In this document: positions 16,354 through 28,300 of the stretch, piece after piece | How positions within the stretch are numbered: position 1 is the first letter of the stretch | Layout of the letters: every line of letters starts with the position of its first letter | IMG/VR virus record: IMGVR_UViG_3300010370_000142 | Span: 1 to 32,173 of that record | Reading direction: 5' to 3' (one strand) | DNA from: a virus | DNA length: 32,173 nt | Made by a program: the position numbers and the translations under genes | Notes under the pieces: model-generated | Told to the model about the DNA's origin: nothing | What the model saw: only the letters and a program-made list of their open reading frames with translations | Databases searched by the model: none

Positions 16354-19300
16354 TCAGATGTAATTATTGTATTTGAGTGGTATTACTCTAGAAACTAATG
16401 CTGAAGTTGAAATGCCATTTGATCCATTTCTGGTATATGCATCAAAAGATTTTGCATTTACCCTTTCGCCCAAAACAACTCTTCCCCAAGAGTAATTTCC
16501 AAAAAATGTAGTATGACTAATTCCACTTATTGAATTATTTGTTACACTAACAGTTACTTTGGCAACAGTGGTTGTTCCTACTCCCGGAATTGAAGTTTGA
16601 GCAGTAGAAACAGATGCAACTTCGTAAACATTATCCAAGAATTGTGTTCCTATACCTAAAATTGATCCATCGCCATAAAGTGAAGTTGATGGATTACCAA
16701 CATTACTGTTATTGACAACAAAATAATAACCAGTCTGTATTCCACTAACTGTAGTTATTCCAGAACCACCCATTATATTCGCAGATCTTAAATATGAATC
16801 TGATGGAATATAAAAATTGAATGTAATTCCTGTTTGTGCTACTCCAACTATTGATGTTGTAGCAATTCCAACAATTACCCCAAAATCTCCAGAGTACGAT
16901 AAAACATTATTAGTTTCATATGTTGGTGTTGGGGGTGAAATCAAAACAACTGGTGGATTGGTTGAGGTATATGCTGATCCAGTTGTAGTTCCTCCATATG
17001 AAACAATAATAGATGTGACAATACCAGAAGTTATTGAAGAAATTGCAACTGCTCTTTGTGTTGTTCCAAGACCAACAGGAGTTGCGATGGTGACTTCTGG
17101 GGCAGCACTGTATCCACTCCCTCCATTTAAGATTGATACTGAAGTTATTGTTCCACCAGATGAAACAATAGCAGTAGCTGCAGCAGATATTAATTCATTA
17201 TTTGAAATAATAGAAATCTTTTTCTGATTTATTGAAGTCTGATTTTCTCTCACAGAATCAAAGAAAGTTTTTACATTATCAACAAAAATTACTGTTGATG
17301 CAATACCAACACTTTGAATTATATAAGCAGATGGTAAAACAAGAGGTTCATATAAAGTTCTGCTCTTACCAACTACAATATTATTAACCAATTTGTCACT
17401 TCTCTGGTGACACCAGGTTACAGAACGAATACAATTTGGATCATCACTAATTCCAGGACCAACATATGGATTGGTTTCTACAGTGTCAGAAGAAATGATT
17501 TTGGTTACAAGTCTTTCATCTTGCTGAATTGAGTCTATGCAAAGAGATTCATTGGCATTTATTGTCAAAGTATCACCAACTTTTACAGTTTCTATAACAT
17601 CAGTAAATTGTACGTCAATTTCTCCACTACCCTTATAGAAAAGAATTTTGCATTTATCTCCTGTACCATCAATTCCATCTACTGGAGCTTTTGGTGGTTC
17701 TGCAAACGTAATGACACTTCCTCCAGTGAAAGTATAACCGTCTCCAGGAACTTGAAGGATGTCATTCAAGAATACTAATAACGTTGCTTGTACATCAATA
17801 TTGGATCCTTGTTTTGATCTGATTGTAACAGGAGATCCATTCTTATTAATTGTAAATTTCCTCTTGACTCCATCAAATTGATCTTCTATTTTATCAAATA
17901 CTTCCAATTCACCGATGTTCCATCCAGAAAAACTATCTGATGCAACTTTTTCAACTGTAATTTCAAAATTTGAAAATAGTTTAGAAGGGTCTGTTGGAAT
18001 ACCAGTTAATCCACCAGTTGCAACTGTAAGAATTTGTTTGTTTTGATATCTATATCCAAGATTTGAGATTTCAAAATCAATAACACTTGATCCCTGACCA
18101 ACAACAATATCAATAGTTGCTTCTGTTCCAATTCCAGATGGACTAGAAGAACTATAAATCAAAGGTATATTGCTATAAGATAATGGAGCATCAAAAATGA
18201 CATTTGGTGGGTTGGTGGCGGTATATCCAGAACCAGGATTGGTAATTGTAACACTTACAATATGACCATTACTTACAGAAGCAGTTCCTATGAACTGAAT
18301 ATTTGGATTACCTACTGATGAAGTAAATACGCCAACATTGACTACTGTTTGAATTCCTGCTCTATACCCAGATCCACTATTTCCAATACTAATTGAAGAT
18401 ATTGTCCCTGCAATTGAAACAATTGCTGTTCCACCAGCAGAAACTAATGGTTGATACCCAAGTCCTGCAGTTGAACCTACTGATACAATAACTCCACCAA
18501 CCGGGATAGTTGCAGTATTTGGATCTGAAGAAACCGATGTTGCTGCTCCAAGGAAAGAAATTGAAGTAATTCCTGCATTTTCAGATAAATTATAATCTTG
18601 TGTTTGAAGAAGAGTTCCTTGTGGACCTTGGAAAACACCATTAATTAATACAATAGAATTGTTTGTGGAAAATCCAGTAATATTCTGCCCATTTGCCTTT
18701 AAAATAAAATGTTTTGTCGATGCATCAAATTGATCTGAAATATCATCGAAAATATAATTTTTAGAATATGTTTCATTTGTTGATCCAATCGAAGCATTTC
18801 TTAAGAAGGTTCTTCCTTGGAATTTTGCCGATGTTGAAATTCCGGTCCAGTCTCTTTCATCTGGACTGTTGGTAGATGAACCAATTGGAGTCAATCCTTT
18901 TGGAGCATCAACAAAATTAATAGTATTATCAACAATATTGTAATTTCCAGTTATTTTGGTTACTAGTGAAGATGTAGAATGTGTTGACAAACCTGTTCCC
19001 ATCCATGGTCTTTTAACTAAAATATAGTTTGTACTTCCAAATCCAACACTCTCAATTTTCATTATCTCATCATTGACTTTTATAAGATCACCGCTAAAGA
19101 ATGACGTTATTCCAGAGAATTTAAGAACGTTATCAGTTCTTGATACGCTTGTTGTAATTCCCGTTGTTACTGACGTTGAAACAATTGGTGATTGGATATA
19201 GTTATCAATTGCGATTAAACATCTACCATTTTGGTTTTTTGATGTTAATGTATGCGAAGCTCCTATACCAACGCTTACAATATCTAAAGCAGCAGGAGTT

Positions 19301-22300
19301 GTTTTTAAAGCATCTTCTGCACTTCTCGCAAGTTTAACTCTTCTTTCATCAACTTTGATTGCAAAAACTTTAGAAGGAACTTTATTAGTTACACCAATAC
19401 CAGTACCAAAATCAGTTGATGCAATACCAATTGCTTGTGTACTTCCAGCTCCAGAATGTGTATAAATGAGTTCCTCTCCAGTAACAAAGAAATGTCCAGA
19501 GATAACAATACTGTTAGAATCAGTATCCACGACAGAACTATCATTTCCTAGGAAATCTCTTTGGAATATATTTCTTCCACCATGTGTCAATCCAAATGCT
19601 CTCTTTACGTCGGAGAAAGTTCCTTCGTACATTGCAAATCCCGCATTTATTTCTCCATTGTTCATGTCAATATTTAAATTTGATGTCAATGATGTTGGGT
19701 TTACCAACTGTAAAGACATTTGAAACACTCTAACTTGAACATTAATGTTTGGATTTGGGGTAAAATATAGTTGAGTGTGTGTTGTACCAGCACCAGCTCC
19801 TATTGTTCCAACTCCTGATACTGTTTCTATGCTTCCATATTCAGTTATAAATGCTTCACTATCATCATCAACAACAATAACTTCAGACATTTGATAATGT
19901 CCATTGGTTACATCTTCAGCACAAACTATGAAGTATGATGCATCATGCTGATCCTCAAGATCTGTGGGATCAAAGATATTATTATTATATTGGGCAATTA
20001 CATGCTGTGTAGGTGTTGGTGACGATGAAATTGTAGTGATTGTAGAATCAATAAATCCAATGCTTTCATCAACAGGTCCAAAAATGTAAGTGCCAATGCC
20101 AGTTGATGAAGTATTCGCTATTGAAACTTGTATCGTGTTTACATTTACAGTTCCTACACCTGCATTTACAGTAAAATCTACGTTTATATTTGATCCAGAT
20201 ATGTAAGCAGAATATGTTCCTAATCCAGACGATGCTTCAAAAGTGTCTAGACCAAATGTTGTCATCTGCCCATATTCTAAAAGATAAACTTCACTGTTAT
20301 CATGAATAAGACTTAACTCATTAACCTCATAAACAGTGCTATCTCCAACCTTATCAACTTCAACTAGTATTTTTGATGCTCTGTAAGAATTTGCAATTGA
20401 TACTATAGTTCCTGTAGATGCTGGTGCAATTGATGTTTTGTTAGTTTTAATTAAAACAGTATCACCTAAAGAAGTAGATCCAACACCAGAGACAGAACTA
20501 TCTAAATTAAAACTAATATAACTTATATCAAAATCATTAACTTCATATAATGTGGGATAGAAAAGAAGATAACCATCACCTTCACTGAAGGTTACATCAA
20601 AACTACCCAAATCATAAGCAGTTTCAACTCTACCATATTGACTTAAGTATCCTCTTACTCCATTATGAGCAATACTAACCATCATAGATTGTCTTTCACC
20701 AGTATATCTCTTATCCCTCATATAGGTGAAATACTTCTTAACTTTTTGTCCAATATCGAAACTGTCTACTATAGCATATGGGGTTGATCTTGGTTCACTG
20801 TTAAATTGTCCACTAATGTCATCTATTATTAAGACTCTGTTACCAATAGATTCAAAAAAGTCTGTTAAAACTCTATTTGAAAAATAAATTTCAGATGATA
20901 CAATTCTATCTGAAACATTCAGTTTATTTTCAAAAACAGAATCATAATCAACATAACAAGACAAATCATATTCACTTACCAAGTCATTAAATGTGTCTAC
21001 TGTACTTCCAGAGTTTGGTGTATTTGATATAATTTGCGTTCCTGCTGATGATTCTATTTGTAAATCAGAAAATTTAACAAATCCAGAATTGTGAGAGAGT
21101 GAACTAACAACATTGTTCCATTCTTCAAAAGGAACATGAGATTTAATTGTATATGAGAAGTTTTGATAATACTCGTTATTTTGAATTCTGTGAAGATTAT
21201 TATTTAAAAATCCAACTTCATTTTCCCAACCAATTATAACTTCTGAAGCAGCATCTGTATCAACATATGCATTAAAGTTGTATTTTTTACCAACTACACC
21301 TGTTGTTTTTGTTCCCAATCCTTTAATGATATCACCTGGATTAAATTCTTTTGATGATGAAAGTTTTAAAATATTGACTTTTTCATTCCAACTTTCAACT
21401 TGTCCGACTTTGTTTTCGGATACAACCAATTCTCCTTTGGCAAAAGAACTTTTCTTTAATTTTACGTCAAAAATTGGAAAATCCTTTTGAGCAACAATTC
21501 TTCCTGAAGAATTAAGTGCATCAAAATTACCTGGAATTTCCCCTCCATTTAAGAAGTTGGACATATTAAAAGTAACTATTCCAACATTGCCACCTAACCC
21601 AGAAGTTCCCTGTGGAACAGCAGTTAAAGTAAATAATTCATATCCATAATTTGAAGAATTATATCCTTTTCCAGTTGTAGCAATACCAACACTAACATTT
21701 TCAATTAAAACTTTGTCTCCAACAGAAAATGGGAAAATATCACTAAAACCAGTATTTAATCCAACTGAAACATCTTTTGTTATTGGATTGTAAGTGATAG
21801 ATTCTATTCTACATCCGTTAGAATTGTTGATTGGAATAATTTTTGGTTTTCCGGTTATTCCGTCAGTGTTTTTTAATATTTGAACAAATTTTTGACCAAT
21901 AGAAAATTTCAGATCAGTATCATCAACTATTTCGTTAGTATATTCGTCAATTAAAACAAGTCCTGGTGATAAAGAATATCCATTACCGGCAGAAGTAACA
22001 CCAATGTAATCTAATTTGTTTAATGGGAGAACTTCAAATACTTCTGGAAGATTGCAAGAAGGTCTTAAAGTTTTATCTGTCGGATAATCATATCCAAGTA
22101 AATCTGATGAAATAGAGACAACAGTTCCGATACCAGCACCAAAAGGAGTAAGTATTGCATCAATACCACCTTCACTTGTTATAGTTGATATTCCTGGCAG
22201 TTTTGTGTAACCATATCCATTGTACTGCACCTTTATAGTTGAAATTCCACCAACTGCTTGTGATGATGTAGTTTTATACGATAAACTGCCTTGAGTTAAA

Positions 22301-25300
22301 GTATATGAAGATGATTCTGGCGATCCAATAAGATTGTATGTGAAAGTTGTACTTCCTACTCCAGAAACAGTAAAAGAACCATTGTATTTGCTTGAAATAA
22401 TATTCAATAAATTGTTATTCTTGACATCTTCATCTAAAACAATTTCAGATTTTACTGGAGGAATGAAATTCGACTTGGTTGGAACTAATTTATAAAATAG
22501 TTTAGATGGAACTCTATCATCTACTGTTAAAGTTAGTTTAGCATTTGAAGAAATACCAACTGCTCCAATAGAAGAAACATTGAATACATTTCCGGATAAA
22601 GTGCCATAAAATTCTTGAGTAAATTGTTCGTCAGTATACAACTTTAATTCAAATGCAGAATATACTGATGATCCAGAAACAAACGATAATGAACTATCCG
22701 ACAAATCAAATACAACTCTATTATCTCTATAAACCAATACTTCTGGATTAATTGGAGATAGTGTCCCTGATGATGCAGATGTTATATTTACAATATCTTT
22801 TTCAAATGTACTAGTACCGTATTTTGAAGTGGATAATTTAATTGAGTCATTTGTATAACGAATCGCATAATAAATTTTTTCACTTTGAAGTCCACCACAT
22901 GGCGAAGATGCTGTATGAATAACACTATCACCAGTCTTTAAATTGTGATTTAAAATTTGAATGGTATCCGTGACTATATCAACATCAGATGCTGTAAATG
23001 TTCTTGGATTTACGACCATTCTTCTGTGATAATCATTATATTTTATAGTTACAGTATTTGTTGTAGATGGTTTAATAGATACTGTAACTTGATCGGAAAT
23101 TGCCAAATTATGAGTTGATGCTGTAGATACCGTTACAATATTTTTTGTGACTTCAGACTTTACAGAATTTTGTTTGATAGTTTTAAAACTATGATAAACA
23201 TCAGTTCCAAAATCAAGGAAATACAATAATCCACCAGTCGTTCCTACACCAGCAAAAGTTCCTGTTGTTCCTATTCCTATCTTAACTGTTGAAATTCCCA
23301 AAAGATTTTGAGAAATATTCGCTGCGTATACTGTGCTAGAATCTTGTAGTCTGAAAATACTGGATCCTGTTGATACTTGAATTGGTGTTCCACCATTACT
23401 TGAGTAAATTAACGGGTCTCCAGTGGTAATATTATGTTGTGGTATATAAATTGATTGTGTTGGAATAAAAATTTGAGTAATTCCAGCTCCAACATTTGAA
23501 AAGACTATAGTTGAACCTATTCCAACACCAGAAATACTTCCTAGTCCAACAGACTCTCCTGGGTTGAAGTAAATTTGATAGTCTCTTTCAAAAACTACAT
23601 TTGATTGTGGTTTAGAATTAAAAGTAAATTTTCTAGAAATTTCAGTAACAACAGATGTTGCAGTGTGTGCTGATCCAGTTGTTCCTTCAACTTCTCTTAA
23701 AACTCTTAATCTGGACGATAATAAATCTACGTTTAAAACTTTAAACTTTTCATTTTCAATTTGAACAATATCATTTTCTCTAACTGTAGAGTTACTTAAA
23801 TTTCCAGATAATGAAATATAAGTAACTATTCCAGTGGTAGATGTGTTACCTATTGATGTTGCAAGAGAATATTTTTCACTTGTAACTCCAATTACATGCG
23901 CTCCATCTAGTCCTGATGAAAAAGTCGTAATGCCAGAAATAGTAACCAGATCTCCATTCAATAAATTATGGGGAGAATTTGAATAAACTACATATCTACC
24001 ATCTGCATTTAAAGGAGATATTTCGGCATTATAAATTACAGTCGATGCAGCACTAACAGAAGAAATTTCTTTTCCTGTAACCTCACTAACTATTGCAGAT
24101 GCTCCAGTTCCTCCTGTTCCTTCATTGTCAAATACTATTTCATCGCCAACTTTATATCCACTTCCACCATTATCAATGACAATACTATCAATCTGACCTT
24201 CTGATGCAACTTTAATGTTTGCCAAGTAATTCTTATCTCTCAATGGAGAGAAGAAGTAATCATAAAAAGTGTTAAGACTTTGCGTATTGTAAGGAGAGGT
24301 ATTCCTCAACCATGGATTTGTACGATTTTTATCGGACAAGTCATATTTGCTCTGATTTGATTCTTTATCAAAATTAAAATCTATTGGTTTTGATTTAAAA
24401 GTATTTCCAATTACATATGGGAATACTGGTTTTTTATATCCAGTAAATGGAAAGACAGACTCAACAAACGAAACATCTACAGTTGTAAAGTATGCATAAG
24501 TTCCATTTGGATACTCTGGTGTTACACAGTATCTTCCATTATGCTCGTCTAAATCTCCATTTCCTTTAAATTCATAGTCTTCTACAAAAAACCCTTCAGG
24601 AAAACGTGGTCTATTTTCTTTGGATACCAATTCATATCCAGACTTCATAAGTCTAGTTGTTCCGCCAGTTCTACTTGCAAATCCATATGGACCATAAATT
24701 GGATTTCCATCATATGCCCATCCAATAATTGGTGAATGATATCTTGAATTTATTTCAGAACCATTCACAAGTTGCAAATCAAAAACACCATATTTTGTCT
24801 CATTATTTTGAATTTTTTGATATACAGATTCTCTTAATTTTCTAGGAGTATATAAGTGAGAGTATTGTAATCCGTTATTGTCATTCAGTGACTGTTTAAT
24901 ATATCCATCATCCAACGAAGTAATATTTAAATTCTTTTGGAATGCATTTACGTTCCACTGTTTTATATCGAATGATAGATCAGCACCTCTTCCCGAAGGA
25001 ACTACCGTAATTGCAGTAGAAGAATTAAATCCAGATCCGCCATTTATTACTTTTACTGAAGATAATCTTCCGTTTCTTAAAACAGGAGTTAAAACTGCAT
25101 TAGTACCAATTCCAGATATTAAAAGATCTGGAGGAGAATTATATTGTTCTCCTCCATAATTAACAATTACTTCTGTAATAGATCCATCATTGACGATTGG
25201 AAACAACTCTGCATCTTTTCCACTTAAAAATTCATAATTTGGTTGACGACTATAATTCAAAATTTCGGATGATCCATAACCAATTCCACCAGATTTTATG

Positions 25301-28300
25301 TCAACTGATTCAATTCCACCTCTAAAAATTGGTTGAATTTTAGCATTAAAATCCTGACCAGAAAATGTTGATACTCCAATTAGACCAGAAATAGTTACAG
25401 TTATTGGTTCATAATTAAACGTATGTACACCACTTCCTGTTGAAGTCAATTGCACATACTGTTGAGTTTCATAATAAAAATACTTGTTTGTAGATGCTAC
25501 TCCAACTGGAGAAAGTTTAAAATTGTCATCATCTACTTTTGTAACAATATATCTTGAAATTGTGGATAATCCTGAAATAATATTTCCAGATGAATTGTAT
25601 ACTATCACCTCTCCAGAATTATATCCATGATCTTGAATATTAATGTATCCTAAAGATGTATTAATTCCTGAAATTTGACAAGTTCTTTCTTTATTTTGAT
25701 AATTCTCTCCTGAATTTGTAACTAAAATACTTGTAATTATTTTCTTCTTATCGAGAGATTCAAATCTATGATTTCCTGTTCCATAATCATTAAGTGAAAT
25801 AGCATTTGTTCCAGAGAGTGCGTCTCCTTCCGTATTATAGAGTTTAATAGTCTGCTCATCTATAACATTAGCATAATATAATGAATTGGTTGTTAACCCA
25901 GATATTGCCTTTTCACCATCTGTTTTATAAACAACTTGCTCAATGCCTCTAAACTTATGATAAGTGGAAAATCCGATTGTATCGTTTGAAAGATTTACAT
26001 ATCCAGAAACTACAGTTGAATCAAAAGAAACAGAATGAACAATTAAAGATGTATTAACTTTTGCTTCTGCTCCAATTCCATTGCCACCAGTAATATCAAT
26101 TACTGGATCTCCCATATAATCAAATCCAGTTTCTATTACATCAATTCTTTGTAAATTTCCAGATACTGATACTGTTCCAGTTGCCCCAATTCCAATTTCA
26201 TCTGTTATTAAAAGTTTGGGTGGGTTTATAATATCATAGTTATCACCGGATCTGTTTACAAAACATTTTTGAATTTCTCCATATCTAACAAAATCAGTGG
26301 CTTTATAGTTTGTCAGTTCAACTCCGTTTACAAACATTCCAATATTTGAACCAATAGGAGTTGGATATGTCCCGCTTTCGTTATTTGGTTCTGGGAAAAA
26401 CCTTAATAAATTTTGAGATTTAATGGGAGCATCTTTAAATTCAGCTGGTTGAATATAATTGGATGTTACAATTCCAGAAACAGATAAAAAGTTATTTTTG
26501 AAAACATCTGCTCTACTTCTTGCAAGTTTTAATTGATTAGAATTTATTCTCTTTACAAAATATATTCCTTCATCAAACGCTGTAAATTTACTTTCAACCT
26601 CTACAGATACTCCATCTCCATCATCATCATTAAATAAAATTCCTTTTTTATAATAAATGGAATCCCCAGTATAATATCCATGATCATTGATATTTGATGG
26701 ATAATTATTAATCGTTAAAGTGTCTCCAGAAAAAGTTCCATTTAGAGGAATAACTCTGTCATAAAATGATAAAGGTTGATTTTTATATGATGGTATTGAT
26801 GGTGAAGCAACTAAAACTTCTCCATCAAAATTGCAATAAACACTTTGTATATCTGAATTATAACTGTTAATATATGAATACTTTTGTAAGTTTGTGCTTA
26901 CTTGTGATTTTTTTATTTTTCTTTCAATAGAATACTTTCCATTTACACCTAAAAGTCCTTGACCACGTATAGTGAAAGTTTTCCTATCAAAAATTGCAAC
27001 TATATTGCAATCGTATGAATTATCATTGCTATCTTTTAAAGTTGCAGCATCTCCTACAAAGAAAATATTGTCATCATACGTTTTTACTCTATATGTTTGA
27101 TTAGAACTGTCAATTAAAGATATTTGTTCTATGTTATATCTTAATGGAATATTTAAGACCCAATCAACTGCTTTTGAAGTTGTATTTGCAATTCCAGGAT
27201 AAGTTAAACTTGCAGAATCACCTTTTGAAAAATAAAATGTATCATCTACAATTTGTACATTCTTAAAAATAGATCCGATCCTAACCTTAACTGGATTGGA
27301 TGTGGATAATCCCGAATATCCATATGCATAAGCATCAAGCCTAATTGTTGAACCGATACTAACTGAAAATGAAGTTGGTTCTACTCCAAAAAATTGTGTT
27401 AATGTCTTTGAGGAATATGATAGACTTTCATTACTTCCATTTGAAAGAGATACAACAATTTTTCCAGAATCTGGGAATCCAACTGTTGAATCTACATCGA
27501 GTGTTGTTGAACCTGAAGAAACTTGTGTAGTAGTTCTTGTGTTTGGATGAGGTACAAACGGTGCATAAGAATTTCCAGTTGTATTTTTTGGATCATCATA
27601 ATCATAATTTAATTTTAATCTATAGTAATCTTTAGTATCTGTTTTTAGGACTTCAATATCAGCAATTGCTGCTTCTGAACGTTGAATTCCATAATTGCTA
27701 ATGGCATCTTGATATAATGTTCTGTTTTTTAAGGTTGATGGATCTCCTTCTATTGCTTCAACGATAATATCTTTTGTTTTTCTAAAAATAGCGTCAGAAG
27801 GTTTTAACAGAAAATCTTTTGGATTGATAACTCTAATATCATCTCCATAAAGCATTCCAAAAAGAATTCTAACTGATTCTTCAGTTCCCTTTGAATCATA
27901 AAAATCCGAAATTTTACCAATCAGAGTCTTTTGATTGACTTTTGAAGAAATGTCCCTATCTTCAAACCCAGGAAGAAATTGGTCTTTTAATTTTCTTAAA
28001 AACTTTTCTAAAAATAAAACGCTTAAGTTTTCAATAGTAGATTCACCACTATGTGCTGCCGCTTCGGTTTCTTTAAAAACTAATTGTTCTGGACTATCTC
28101 CCTTTCCATATTTTACAACCCCACTAAAACCACGAACACACTCATCAAATGTCCTGTCGGTTTTTGATTTATAAAGAATAATTTCATCATTTATTTTTAA
28201 TAAACCATATCTATCGGGAAAACCATACGTTCCCAAAAGATTTTCAGATGGATTGTATACAGCTGATATAGAAGTGCTGAACTCATCTAACTCTCCATCG

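Noticed and set aside
68-28174. Some thirty plus-strand open frames of 60-136 codons
   Set aside because: All lie opposite confident minus-strand genes and have unusual composition expected of antisense frames. None has a clear start site or recognisable motif.
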